This document shows positions 52,339-61,421 of a stretch of 64,000 nt of DNA, piece by piece. Below the pieces are notes generated by a model that worked only from the letters and a program-made list of their open reading frames with translations, was not told the origin of the DNA and made no database searches. Numbering within the stretch: the stretch's first letter is position 1; every line of letters starts with the position of its first letter. The DNA comes from Lacticaseibacillus suibinensis (GTDB lineage Bacteria; Bacillota; Bacilli; Lactobacillales; Lactobacillaceae), in NCBI RefSeq assembly GCF_003946175.1, contig NZ_RHOK01000003.1:62001-126000 (forward strand). The letters are read 5' to 3'. Both the position numbers and the translations under genes were made by a program.

Positions 52339-53489
52339 GTGCGTATCTAATTCCGATTAAAACCGCGGCGCTGGTGTTTCCATTTTTGGCCTTGCTGCTG
52401 GCACTGCCGTTCATGATTGCGCAGTACCGCCGCTATGGGAGCTTTATCTTTTGGCGGGCCGTGGTGCTTTATACCTTCGTCTTTTACCTGATCACGGCGT
52501 ATTTTCTTATCACCTTGCCGCTGCCCAGCATTGCCAGTGTCGCAAAATTGACCACGCCGCGCTATAACCTCGTACCATTCATGGCGCTACGCACGTTCCT
52601 GAATACCACGGTGTTTTCTCCGCTGCATCCAGGGACTTGGTTGGCGGCGTTGAAGCAACCGGGGTTCATCCAGCCGGCGTTCAACTTGCTGCTGACCGTG
52701 CCATTTGGGGTCTATCTGCGTTATTACTTCAAGCGCAGCGTGCCGCAAGTGCTGGTGATGACGTTTGGCCTCAGTCTATTCTTTGAACTGACCCAGCTAT
52801 CTGGCTTGTACGGCATCTATCCGCGGCCATACCGGCTGTTTGATGTTGATGACTTGATAATTAACACCACCGGCGGGGTGCTGGGCGGCTTAATTGCCCC
52901 AGCCTTGATGCGGGCCTTTCCAAGCCGCGATGAAATGGATGCCAAAAGCCGCGCCCGCGGCGGTCAGGTGACTTGGCTGCGGCGCTTTGTGGCCTTTCTC
53001 GTCGACAACCTGCTGGGCGTGTGGTTGATTGGCGTGGTGCTGGAGTTGATTGCCACGCTGCTCGGCGTGCGGTCGGCGCTGGGGGATGTCATTGTGACGC
53101 GGGTTCTGGCACCGGTTTTCATCTTCGTGGTCTACCCGTTGGTGCGACATGGCGCGACGCCAGGCAAAGCGCTGGTGCGCATTCGCATTGTCCAAGAAGA
53201 TGGCTCACCAGTCGGTTTTGGCCGGTTGCTGTGGCGAGAATTTCTCTTATACGGGGTGGCGCAATACAGTGTGTTCGGCTTCATGCAGATTTTTAACGAA
53301 ATCTTTGTGAAGTTCCACCGCACGGAAGTCAACTTCGCGCTGCTCGGTCTGTTTGGCCTCGTGGCCGCCTTCATCGTGCTCAATTTCTTGTGGGAGATGG
53401 TGACGCGCGATAATCATTATTTCTATGATGTCTGGGCGAAAACCAAGCAGGTCAGCACCATTCAAACGGACCCGCAAACTAAGGCGTAG
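52335..53489 (+). CDS. VanZ-like and RDD-domain membrane fusion protein
   Basis: This 384-residue polytopic protein has an N-terminal VanZ-like domain (about 1-195) containing LITLPLPSIASVAKLTTPRYNLVPF, LLLTVPFGVYLRYYF, ELTQLSGLYGIYPRPYRLFDVDDLIINTTGGVLGGL. A C-terminal RDD domain (about 210-370) starts TWLRRFVAFLVDNLLGVWLIG and includes HGATPGKALVRIRIV. VanZ relatives influence glycopeptide or lipopeptide sensitivity; RDD proteins can act in ion transport. The role of the fusion is unknown. ATG overlaps the purR stop (ATGA). Confidence 0.9.
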   Translation: MSAYLIPIKTAALVFPFLALLLALPFMIAQYRRYGSFIFWRAVVLYTFVFYLITAYFLITLPLPSIASVAKLTTPRYNLVPFMALRTFLNTTVFSPLHPGTWLAALKQPGFIQPAFNLLLTVPFGVYLRYYFKRSVPQVLVMTFGLSLFFELTQLSGLYGIYPRPYRLFDVDDLIINTTGGVLGGLIAPALMRAFPSRDEMDAKSRARGGQVTWLRRFVAFLVDNLLGVWLIGVVLELIATLLGVRSALGDVIVTRVLAPVFIFVVYPLVRHGATPGKALVRIRIVQEDGSPVGFGRLLWREFLLYGVAQYSVFGFMQIFNEIFVKFHRTEVNFALLGLFGLVAAFIVLNFLWEMVTRDNHYFYDVWAKTKQVSTIQTDPQTKA

Positions 53490-53496
53490 CACTGTC

Positions 53497-53528
53497 AGCC
53501 ACTCGGTAATCCGGGTGGCTTTTTGTTT
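53497..53528 (+). terminator. purR-vanZ operon terminator
   Basis: AGCCACTCGG (53497-53506) and CCGGGTGGCT (53511-53520) pair, then TTTTTGTTT. Confidence 0.9.
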
Positions 53529-53602
53529 ACCTGATCAAATTGGTTTAGCCAAATGAAAACTGCTGAAAGCCCGCCACCAAGCGGTCTATCCCACTTCGTC
53601 AG

Positions 53603-53631
53603 TTGCTCAAAAGGCGGCAGTGGGCTATGAT
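53603..53631 (+). promoter_or_regulatory. glmU promoter
   Basis: The -35 TTGCTC (53603-53608) and -10 TATGAT (53626-53631) have exactly 17 bp spacing. Confidence 0.75.
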
Positions 53632-53665
53632 AAACGAGAATGTTAGTAGGATAGGAGCGAACATT

Positions 53666-55066
53666 ATGTCGGGAAAATACACCATCATCTTAGCGGCCGG
53701 TAAAGGCACGCGGATGAAGTCGAAGCTCTACAAGGTTTTGCATCAAGTCTGCGGTAAGCCGATGGTCGATCATGTGCTGACCGAGGTCGAAAAGACCCAG
53801 CCGGATCAGATTGTGACGGTTGTGGGCCATGGCGCCGAAGCTGTTGAAGAAACTTTGGGCAAGCGCAGTCAGTATGTCGTGCAAGAAGAACAGCTGGGCA
53901 CCGGCCATGCCGTTTTGCAGGCAGAGCCGCTGTTAGGCAATAAAGAAGGCATGACCCTGATTGCCAGCGGCGACACGCCGTTGTTCACCGCTGCGACTTT
54001 TGAGAAGCTGTTTGCCTATCACATGGATAAAGGTGCCAAGGCGACGATTTTAACCGCGACTGCGCCGGATCCATTCGGCTATGGCCGGATTATTCGCAGC
54101 GACATTGGCACGGTGCAAAAGATTGTGGAACAAAAAGACGCCACGGCCGAAGAAGCGCGGGTCAACGAAATCAACACCGGCGTGTATGTCTTTGATAACC
54201 AGGCGTTGTTTGCCGCTTTGCATGAAGTCAAAAACGATAATGCCCAAGGTGAATACTATCTGCCAGATGTGATTCAAATTCTCAAAGCCAAAGGTGACGT
54301 CATCGCTGCTTACCGGATGAAGGATTTCTCCGAATCTATGGGGGTAAATGACCGCGTGGCTTTGGCCGCTGCGACTAAGGTGATGCAGGCCCGCATCAAC
54401 AAGCAGCACATGCAAGCGGGAGTGACTTTGATTGATCCTGACACGACTTACATTGATGCCGACGTTGAAATCGGACCGGACACGATTATCGAACCGGGCG
54501 TGTACCTCAAAGGCCACACCAAAATTGGGGCGGATTGTAAGATTGGCACCCATTCCGAGCTGATTAATGCCACTTTGGAAGATCGCGTCACCGTTACCAG
54601 TTCTACCATCGAAGATTCCACCATGCACACCGGCTCGGACATCGGCCCGAACTCCCATTTGCGGCCAGACTCCGAGATCGGCGAAGGTGCACATCTTGGT
54701 AATTTTGTCGAAATCAAAAAAGCCACGATTGGGCCACGCACCAAGGTCGGGCATTTGACCTATGTCGGCAATGCCATTTTGGGCAGCGACATCAACGTCG
54801 GTTGCGGGGTGGTCTTTGTGAACTACGATGGCGTCAAAAAGTGGGAAGCCAAGGTTGGCAGTCATGCCTTCATCGGCTCCAACTCGAACATTGTGGCGCC
54901 TGTCACCATTGCCGACCACAGTTTCATTGCCGCCGGTTCAACCATCACCGAGGATGTGCCTTACCACGCCATGGGCATTGCCCGCGCCCGTCAGGTCAAC
55001 AAGGCGGACTTCTGGCAGCGGACGGCGATTGCTGATGATCCAGAATGGAACCAACCAGATAAGTAA
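53666..55066 (+). CDS. glmU: Bifunctional N-acetylglucosamine-1-phosphate uridyltransferase / glucosamine-1-phosphate acetyltransferase
   Basis: This 466-residue enzyme makes UDP-N-acetylglucosamine for peptidoglycan and wall polymers. The N-terminal nucleotidyltransferase starts [29 protein letters not shown], with [11 protein letters not shown] near 98. The C-terminal left-handed beta helix shows hexapeptide repeats ([20 protein letters not shown] onward), and the acetyltransferase site is [15 protein letters not shown] and [14 protein letters not shown]. The start is ATG 53666 with TAGGAG upstream; the frame is open further upstream over the promoter. Confidence 0.97.
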   Translation: MSGKYTIILAAGKGTRMKSKLYKVLHQVCGKPMVDHVLTEVEKTQPDQIVTVVGHGAEAVEETLGKRSQYVVQEEQLGTGHAVLQAEPLLGNKEGMTLIASGDTPLFTAATFEKLFAYHMDKGAKATILTATAPDPFGYGRIIRSDIGTVQKIVEQKDATAEEARVNEINTGVYVFDNQALFAALHEVKNDNAQGEYYLPDVIQILKAKGDVIAAYRMKDFSESMGVNDRVALAAATKVMQARINKQHMQAGVTLIDPDTTYIDADVEIGPDTIIEPGVYLKGHTKIGADCKIGTHSELINATLEDRVTVTSSTIEDSTMHTGSDIGPNSHLRPDSEIGEGAHLGNFVEIKKATIGPRTKVGHLTYVGNAILGSDINVGCGVVFVNYDGVKKWEAKVGSHAFIGSNSNIVAPVTIADHSFIAAGSTITEDVPYHAMGIARARQVNKADFWQRTAIADDPEWNQPDK

Positions 55067-55074
55067 TCAAAGCC

Positions 55075-55099
55075 ACCAGTCGCGTTGCGGCTGGTTTTG
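55075..55099 (+). terminator. glmU terminator
   Basis: ACCAGTCGC (55075-55083) and GCGGCTGGT (55087-55095) pair, then TTTGC. The T-run is short. Confidence 0.7.
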
Positions 55100-55218
55100 C
55101 TTTGCCATTTTCTGCAAATGCCGCACTGATTATTGCGGTGGTATCTAAAAAATAGGTCAACAAACGCAAATAAAATTGCGATTGATGGGTGGAAAAGCCC
55201 GTTCACGCCTCAATGTTC

Positions 55219-55227
55219 TGGTATAAT
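55219..55227 (+). promoter_or_regulatory. prs promoter, extended -10
   Basis: TGGTATAAT (55219-55227) is an extended consensus -10. The leader to the prs RBS is about 45 nt. Confidence 0.72.
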
Positions 55228-55293
55228 CAGACTGTAAATGGGCTCAAAAGTCAGTGCTGTGTTCATCAATAAATTAATATCATGGAGGAAACC

Positions 55294-56262
55294 ATGCCTT
55301 ACTCTGATCCGAAGTTGAAGATTTTTGCCTTGAATTCGAACAAACCCCTCGCGGAAAAAATTGCCGCTGAAGTGGGTGTTGAATTAGGGAAGTCGTCAGT
55401 GACTCGCTTTTCCGATGGGGAAATTCAGATCAACATCGAAGAAAGTATTCGTGGGGATGATATTTATCTCATCCAGTCGACTTCCGCGCCAGTTAATGAC
55501 AATCTGATGGAACTTTTGATCATGATCGATGCCTTGCGCCGGGCTAGTGCCCACACCATCAGTGTCGTGATTCCTTACTATGGTTACGCCCGCCAAGACC
55601 GCAAAGCGCGCTCGCGTGAACCAATTACCGCCAAGCTGGTGGCCAACATGTTGGAACGTGCCGGTGCCACCCGTGTCTTAGCGCTGGATCTGCATGCGGC
55701 CCAAATCCAAGGGTTCTTCGACATTCCCGTTGACCACTTGATGGGTGCGCCACTGCTCGCTGATTACTTCATCCGTAACGGCTACACCAATGCCGACACC
55801 GTGGTGGTTTCCCCTGACCATGGTGGCGTGACCCGCGCCCGGAAGCTGGCCGAATTCCTGAAAGCCCCAATCGCCATCATCGACAAGCGCCGCCCGCGGC
55901 CAAACGTCGCTGAAGTCATGAATATCGTCGGCCATGTCAAAGGCAAGAAATGTATCATCATTGATGACATGATCGACACCGCCGGCACCATTACTTTGGC
56001 CGCCCAAGCGTTGAAAGACGCCGGCGCCATTGAAGTGCAAGTTGCTGCCACCCACGCCGTCTTCTCTGGCCCTGCGGTTGAACGCCTGCAAAACAGTGCG
56101 ATTGAGCGCGTCATTGTCACTGACTCAATCAACCTGGCTGAAGATAAGAAGATTGATAAACTGGTGATTGTTTCGGTTGGACCGCTAATTGGCCGGGCCA
56201 TCACCCGCATTCAAGAAAACAAGCCGGTGTCACCGTTGTTCGAAAACCGGTTCACCCGCTAA
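55294..56262 (+). CDS. prs: Ribose-phosphate pyrophosphokinase
   Basis: This 322-residue enzyme makes PRPP from ribose 5-phosphate and ATP for nucleotide, histidine and tryptophan synthesis. It starts [25 protein letters not shown]. The metal and ATP region is [20 protein letters not shown] near 96-115, [18 protein letters not shown] near 132, and the PRPP loop [15 protein letters not shown] near 220. The start is ATG 55294, because GGAGGAAA lies between it and an upstream in-frame ATG at 55282. Confidence 0.97.
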   Translation: MPYSDPKLKIFALNSNKPLAEKIAAEVGVELGKSSVTRFSDGEIQINIEESIRGDDIYLIQSTSAPVNDNLMELLIMIDALRRASAHTISVVIPYYGYARQDRKARSREPITAKLVANMLERAGATRVLALDLHAAQIQGFFDIPVDHLMGAPLLADYFIRNGYTNADTVVVSPDHGGVTRARKLAEFLKAPIAIIDKRRPRPNVAEVMNIVGHVKGKKCIIIDDMIDTAGTITLAAQALKDAGAIEVQVAATHAVFSGPAVERLQNSAIERVIVTDSINLAEDKKIDKLVIVSVGPLIGRAITRIQENKPVSPLFENRFTR

Positions 56263-56270
56263 AGCGAATC

Positions 56271-56301
56271 AAAGAGCCGCGCAGTTGCGCGGCTCTTTTT
56301 T
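56271..56301. terminator. Bidirectional terminator between prs and mscL
   Basis: AAAGAGCCGCGCA (56271-56283) and TGCGCGGCTCTTT (56286-56298) form a 13-bp stem with a 2-nt gap as written, then a T-run. Confidence 0.92.
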
Positions 56302-56304
56302 TGC

Positions 56305-56676
56305 TTAGGCCTGTTTTTCTTTGGCCAATAAATCGCGAATCTCAGCCAGCAGTTCCTCTTGGGTCGGGCCAGCAGGCGCTGGCTTTTTCTTCGGCAAAAT
56401 CTTGTTGGCCATGCGCACCAGCAAGAACACGATGAACGCAATGACCAAGAAGTTGAGAATGTCGTTGATGAAGGCCCCATATGTAAATTTGGCCCCGGCG
56501 ACGGTGACGCTCAGCTTGGCCAAGCTGGCGCTACGCAGGAATAAGCCAATCAATGGATTAAGTAAGTTATTGGTTAGGGACGTGATCAACGCAGTGAACG
56601 CGCCGCCAATAATGACCCCAACTGCCATATCCAGCACGTTGCCGCGCATGATGAAATCACGAAAATCTTTTAACAT
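56305..56676 (-). CDS. mscL: Large-conductance mechanosensitive channel
   Basis: This 123-residue channel opens under membrane tension to release solutes during hypo-osmotic shock. It starts [34 protein letters not shown] (TM1). It then has the periplasmic loop, TM2 [21 protein letters not shown] and a charged C-terminal helix ([15 protein letters not shown]). The ATG at 56676 is 9 nt from AGGAGG; an ATG two codons earlier is only 3 nt away. The terminator is shared with convergent prs. Confidence 0.96.
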   Translation of the reverse strand: MLKDFRDFIMRGNVLDMAVGVIIGGAFTALITSLTNNLLNPLIGLFLRSASLAKLSVTVAGAKFTYGAFINDILNFLVIAFIVFLLVRMANKILPKKKPAPAGPTQEELLAEIRDLLAKEKQA

Positions 56677-56725
56677 TGCCATCTTCCTCCTTATTCGCTT
56701 TACTTATATTCTAACAAAACGATGA

Positions 56726-56859
56726 GGCTGAGACAAAAAGCGGTTTTAGCCCAGAGTATAAGCCAGCCGCCCGGTAAAACCTGAACTTAGGTTTTGCCGG
56801 GCGGCTGGCTTATACGGCTAGGGCGTTGCATTTTGGCTCGTACTGTTCTGGAATAGTCG
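56726..56859. repeat. Structured intergenic repeat, family 2, copy 3
   Basis: This element begins GGCTGAGACAAAAAGCGGTTTT and ends near GGAATAGTCG. Its core is a long near-perfect hairpin: TATAAGCCAGCCGCCCGG then AAAACCT pairs with AGGTTTT then CCGGGCGGCTGGCTTATA. It lies between mscL and yhgE. It shares ends with 49023-49207, while the hairpin core differs. Confidence 0.78.
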
Positions 56860-56910
56860 TGCGCACGTGGCCGTTTCTAATGGTTCTCAGTCACTCGTTG
56901 GGTTTCATCG

Positions 56911-59640
56911 TTATTCAATGATGTCACTCTTGCGGGTGATGTGGTGCATCTTGTTGATCCACGGGCGAATCGGCTCTTTCAGGAACAGGCCGGCTAAGAA
57001 GAATACCAGGCCGAACGCCGCCAGCGCCAGCAGGTCAAGGCGCATGTTCGGCCAGTAGATGCCGCCAACCGTTTCCCGCAGCATATTGACCGCGTAGGTG
57101 AAGGGCAGCCAAGGGTTGATCATCTGGAAGAATTTACCCGACAAGACCACTGGGAAGTTCCCGCCGGCGCCGGAAATCGACAGCACCAGAATGATGATGC
57201 CCAGCCCTTTCCCAATGTTACCGAACAGGGAAATCAGCGCGTACAAGATGGAGACGAACACCACCGACAGGAGCATGGCCAGCAAAACATACAGCGGCTT
57301 ATTCACAACGTAGGTGCCAATCAGGTAGAGGTTCCCCAGCGCCGCAATCAGCGCTTGCCCCATCCCCAGCCCGGCAAAAGTGAGCCAGCGGGCGATGTAC
57401 TGTTGCTTCACCGTGGCTTGGGCCAGCTCAGCAGGCAGCTTGTATTCCGTGATCAAAATCGCGCCTAGCAGTAGTGCGCCGACCCAGATACACAGCGCTA
57501 AGTAGAATGGGGCACTTTGCGACCCGTAAGTCGGAATCGGGTAGAGGTGGGTTTCGTTAATCGTGACGGGCGCTGCCAGAAAATCCGCTTCCTTGGTGGC
57601 ATCGCGGCGCAGCAGCTTCAGTAAGGCGCTTAAGTCGATGGACTTTTCTCCCTTTTTGATGGCGGCGGCTCCGGTTTGAATGGCCTGCTTCAAGGTTGGC
57701 CAGTCGTTTTGCTTGAAGTTTGCGGCCAGCTTCAACCCAGATTCGAGTTCCGGCATTTTCGCATTGGCCAAGGCCAAGCTGTTGGTGAGATCTTGCTCAA
57801 TGCCAGGCAGGTCTTGCTGGATAAAGGCGTTGGCTTGAGTCAACTTGGTTTTAAGCGTCGGGAAATCATTCTGGTACAGGTCAGCGACGGTGGTGATGCC
57901 GCTAGTGATCAGCTGCATGTGGCCATTCAGTAGTTCATTGGCATCGGTCAATTCGGTTTTGAGCGCTGGCAGTTGTTTTTTGGCAGTGGCCAGGAAGGTG
58001 TTGGCCTGAGTCAGAAGGTCTTTGGTGTTCGCCAGTAGCGCGGGTAGTTGCGGCAAAATCTGACTGTTGATCTGCGCCAAAGTGACGTTGGCGTCTTGCA
58101 ACGCGGCGGTCAGAGCCGTCAACACTTGCTGCACAGATTGGCCAAGCTGGAGCTGTTGCAAGCCGGCGGCAGTTTGGGCAAATTGGCTCGCGGCAGTTTG
58201 CAGCTGGTCGAGCTGACTTTGCAGCTCCGCAGTGCTGGCCGTTTTCACGAGACTGGCAAAATGGGTGGCTTGCTTTTGAATGACGGTGGCCCCAGCGGCT
58301 AAGGCATTCAGGCGGCTGATGGCATCGGCGAAGGAGACGCTTTGGCCATTCAGTTGGCCTGCCGCGGTTTGCAGCTGCGTCAGCGTCTGCGCCAGCTTGG
58401 TGGCAGTGGTGGCCACTTCGCCTTGGCGGCTGGCCAACGCGGTGAGCCGGTCAGCAATCGCGGTGCGCGCCGCGGTGTTGTCTGGGTCGGCGTCCAGTCC
58501 GGCCAGCTGCGTTTTCAAGTTGGCCAGATCGGCAGCCAGGCTGGTGTTGGCGGCCTGAATCAGGGTGAGGCCAGCGTCAGTGGCGTTTTGAATCAAGGTC
58601 AGCGCCTGCTTGATTTTCGGCAGCACCTCGTCTTTGGTGGTGGCCACCGCGGTTTGGGCGTGCTGGCCAAAGGCGGTGAGCGCCGGCAACGTGCCGTCAA
58701 CCGAATTGATGACGTTAACGCCTTGGCTGGTGATGGTGAGCGACTTGGTGACCGCTGATTCTAGTTGGTCGAAGTTTACCACCACCGTGTTCAGCTGCGC
58801 GCCAGCGTTTTTCACTTCTGGCAGTTTGCCTTTGACCTGGGTGGCGAGCTGGCCGGCTTCATCGATGGCTGGTAAGAAGCGCTGCGAGGCCACCAGCTTT
58901 TGGGTCATGGTGTTGACCTCAGGGAGGTAAGTGGCCATTTCGTTGGCGGTTTGGAGCTTGGCTTTCAACGTCGGCATCTTGGCTTGCAAGGTGTCGACTT
59001 CATTCAGATACTTTTCAATGGTTGGCAGTTGCGCGTCGGTGCTGGTGACCAAACTGGTGAAACGTTTGATCATCGGCAGGTTCTCATCCAGCTTGACGCC
59101 GGCTTGATTGAACACCTTACCCAATGTCGAGGCGACTGTGGTCACAAACTGTTTGGAGATGGTGCTTTGCAACGTGTTCGCGCCGGTATCGGTGATTTTC
59201 GGGGCAATGGCGTTGATTTTCTGGTTCACATAATAATCGAGCTGCGGCTTTTTGATTTTGCCTTGCACGAAGCTCATGAGATCGCGGGAGAAGGTTTTGG
59301 GCACCACAATGCTGGCATAATATTTGCCACTTTTGACCCCTTCAACCGCAGTTTGCTTGGAGTCCACGAACTGCCACCCGAGCTTGTCATTGTGCTTGAG
59401 CTCGGTAATCAGTTCATCGCCGATGGCCACCTTTTGATTCTGAAAAGTGGTGGGCTGATCGGCGGAGTACACCGCGACTTTCAAGTCATGCGTGTTGCTG
59501 TAAGGATCCCACAAGGCCCAGACGTTAAACCAGCAATAAAGGCTGGGAATGACGACTAACGCCAGAATTAAAAGGAACGCAAACGGACTTTTTAAAATGC
59601 GCCGCCAATCAAGGACGAACAGCCGACCAATGTTTTTCAT
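56911..59640 (-). CDS. YhgE/Pip domain membrane protein
   Basis: This 909-residue protein has the YhgE/Pip layout. One N-terminal helix (FLLILALVVIPSLYCWFNVWALWDPY) is followed by an extracytoplasmic domain (about 40-200). A very long Ala/Leu/Gln-rich helical stalk comes next (about 200-690). The C-terminal ABC-2-type membrane domain (about 700-900) has six helices, containing YLALCIWVGALLLGAILI and MINPWLPFTYAVNMLRETVGG. Relatives include phage receptor Pip and type VII secretion accessory proteins. The start is ATG 59640, with TTGGAGG 5 nt upstream. It is monocistronic. Confidence 0.92.
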   Translation of the reverse strand: MKNIGRLFVLDWRRILKSPFAFLLILALVVIPSLYCWFNVWALWDPYSNTHDLKVAVYSADQPTTFQNQKVAIGDELITELKHNDKLGWQFVDSKQTAVEGVKSGKYYASIVVPKTFSRDLMSFVQGKIKKPQLDYYVNQKINAIAPKITDTGANTLQSTISKQFVTTVASTLGKVFNQAGVKLDENLPMIKRFTSLVTSTDAQLPTIEKYLNEVDTLQAKMPTLKAKLQTANEMATYLPEVNTMTQKLVASQRFLPAIDEAGQLATQVKGKLPEVKNAGAQLNTVVVNFDQLESAVTKSLTITSQGVNVINSVDGTLPALTAFGQHAQTAVATTKDEVLPKIKQALTLIQNATDAGLTLIQAANTSLAADLANLKTQLAGLDADPDNTAARTAIADRLTALASRQGEVATTATKLAQTLTQLQTAAGQLNGQSVSFADAISRLNALAAGATVIQKQATHFASLVKTASTAELQSQLDQLQTAASQFAQTAAGLQQLQLGQSVQQVLTALTAALQDANVTLAQINSQILPQLPALLANTKDLLTQANTFLATAKKQLPALKTELTDANELLNGHMQLITSGITTVADLYQNDFPTLKTKLTQANAFIQQDLPGIEQDLTNSLALANAKMPELESGLKLAANFKQNDWPTLKQAIQTGAAAIKKGEKSIDLSALLKLLRRDATKEADFLAAPVTINETHLYPIPTYGSQSAPFYLALCIWVGALLLGAILITEYKLPAELAQATVKQQYIARWLTFAGLGMGQALIAALGNLYLIGTYVVNKPLYVLLAMLLSVVFVSILYALISLFGNIGKGLGIIILVLSISGAGGNFPVVLSGKFFQMINPWLPFTYAVNMLRETVGGIYWPNMRLDLLALAAFGLVFFLAGLFLKEPIRPWINKMHHITRKSDIIE

Positions 59641-59734
59641 AAAATCCTCCAATAACTTATTCTAGGGCAGAGTATAGCATTATTTATGCAGGGCTAGAAT
59701 GCAAGATTCACGAGCTTGGCGCCCCCAAAGTGAA

Positions 59735-59769
59735 CAAAAAAAGAACCTCAGCCAGACTGGCTTAGGTTC
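59735..59769 (-). terminator. Terminator of the ydcF-like gene
   Basis: On the minus strand, GAACCTAAGCCAG and CTGGCTGAGGTTC pair and are followed by TTTTTTT, 77 bp after the stop. Confidence 0.88.
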
Positions 59770-59845
59770 CAGATTGTAGCTTGCTGTTATCATGATAACG
59801 AAAAAAACGTTGGCCGTCTTGATACAATTTTCCGGATTTGTCCAA

Positions 59846-60898
59846 TCAGCGCACGCCGGCACTAATGCCGACCATGATCGCCATCACCGCAATCAAGCCG
59901 ATGATGATGATGTGGCGGCGTTTGTGCAGCACCACGAAGGCGAGATACTCGCGAATCACCGCATTGGGCAAGAAGTAAAAGGAAGTGGCGGCGCCGACGC
60001 CGTTGGCATCAAGCCCGGCCGCCCGAGCAAAGACGCCGGCCCGGAACAGGTGGTAGTTGTTGGTGAAGAAGGCTGCCTTCACCGGCTTGGCGCCTTCGCG
60101 CTTGGTGATCAGCGCCTTGGAAAACTTCATGTTCTGATAGGTGGTTTTGGATTGGTCTTCCAGCAACGTATCGGTTTCGGGGATGCCATGATCAACTGCC
60201 CAGGCGCGCATCGCCGCGGCTTCCGACAGTTTCTCATCTTCGCCTTGGCCGCCGGAAAAAATAATTTTCGGAGCGGGCCGATTTTTGGCCACTTGCTTTT
60301 GATAGAAGGTGACAGCGGCCTGAATGCGGGCGGCTAACAGTGGTGAGACCTTGTCCCCGTTGATTAAGCCAGCCCCTAGGACAATCAGGTAGTCGCGATT
60401 GTGCCGCGGCCGCCAGAGATTGTAAAGCACTAAAATGGTTAAGAAATTGTACAGCGCCAACAGCTCGTAACCGATGCTGAGGGTGAAGAAGAAGGTCAAG
60501 GCGTCATACAACGAATCGGGAATCCACTGGCGGCCAAAGGTGCCTGCCACTTCCAGGAGTAGCAGTCCCACCGCAATGCCCAACGTCAGCATGTTGCCCA
60601 GCGAATGGCCTTCACGCCGCCACACCAGCCAGGCATTCCAAAGCAGCCAGACCAAGTGCAAGGCGAACAGTAAAATGATAATGCCCACCGCAATCACGAA
60701 TAGCGTGCCAGTGACGGCAATCAAGAGCCGGTTGCCGGAAGCTAAAATCGCAAAGGCCAACGTCGCCAGAAAGACGATGGCGAACCAGTTGAACAGCATC
60801 CCGTTGTAGAGATGGCGTGGTTCCTTGAAAAAGCTGAAGCAGAAAAGCGCGCCCATGATGAGGGCTGGCAACCAGTACCAAAGCGCAAAGTTCGGCAC
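59846..60898 (-). CDS. YdcF/ElyC family protein (DUF218) with membrane segments
   Basis: This 350-residue protein has five or six N-terminal hydrophobic helices (about 5-160). A cytosolic or exterior DUF218 domain (about 170-325) follows, with LIVLGAGLINGDKVSPLLAARIQAAVTFY, KIIFSGGQGEDEKLSEAAAMRAWAVDHGIPETDTLLEDQSKTTYQNMKFS and AAFFTNNYHLFRAG. A final helix ends the protein. Relatives act in envelope polysaccharide or vancomycin tolerance phenotypes, with no clear enzymology. An upstream GGATGTGATTT gives a weak RBS. Confidence 0.88.
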   Translation of the reverse strand: MPNFALWYWLPALIMGALFCFSFFKEPRHLYNGMLFNWFAIVFLATLAFAILASGNRLLIAVTGTLFVIAVGIIILLFALHLVWLLWNAWLVWRREGHSLGNMLTLGIAVGLLLLEVAGTFGRQWIPDSLYDALTFFFTLSIGYELLALYNFLTILVLYNLWRPRHNRDYLIVLGAGLINGDKVSPLLAARIQAAVTFYQKQVAKNRPAPKIIFSGGQGEDEKLSEAAAMRAWAVDHGIPETDTLLEDQSKTTYQNMKFSKALITKREGAKPVKAAFFTNNYHLFRAGVFARAAGLDANGVGAATSFYFLPNAVIREYLAFVVLHKRRHIIIIGLIAVMAIMVGISAGVR

Positions 60899-60971
60899 AA
60901 AATCACATCCTTAGTGGCGATTAGAAGCAGGTTCAAGTATAATGAGGAAAATATGAGAAAAGGACGGCTAG

Positions 60972-61421
60972 TTGATCATGGCAGATCCGGTATTCGGACG
61001 CAAAGACCCCAAGCTAGATTATCACACGCGAATCGGGGTGTACGGGGTCATTCCTGACGCCAGCGGCAAACGCCTGTTGATTTTGCAGGCGCCCAATCAT
61101 GCCTTGTTTTTACCCGGCGGAGAAGTGGAGCCAGGCGAAAGCGATGAGGAAACGCTGAAGCGTGAGCTGTTAGAAGAGTTCGGGGTGAAAGTCACCATCG
61201 GGGCCAAGCTGGGCCGCGCGGCCGAGTATTTCTACTCTCATCACCGCAATACCGCTTATTACCACCCGGCCACGTTCTATGCGTGCAGTGACATTCAGCG
61301 CGTCGCCGCTCCTTTGGAAGACTTCAACACTTTGATGCTGATGCCCATTGAACTGGCGGCAGCGGAACTGAAGCGGCCCACCCATCGCTATGGCGTGGCG
61401 CAATGGCTCAAGCAGCGCTGA
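60972..61421 (+). CDS. Nudix hydrolase
   Basis: This 149-residue Nudix enzyme has the box GGEVEPGESDEETLKRELLEEFG near 46-68, complete. The N-terminus (PKLDYHTRIGVYGVIPDASGKRLLILQAPNHALFLPGGE) and the ATP/nucleotide-type length give no certain substrate. The start is TTG 60972, 7 nt after AAAAGGA; ATG 60978 is the alternative. The stop TGA directly abuts the stop of the convergent HD-domain gene with no base between. Confidence 0.9.
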   Translation: MIMADPVFGRKDPKLDYHTRIGVYGVIPDASGKRLLILQAPNHALFLPGGEVEPGESDEETLKRELLEEFGVKVTIGAKLGRAAEYFYSHHRNTAYYHPATFYACSDIQRVAAPLEDFNTLMLMPIELAAAELKRPTHRYGVAQWLKQR

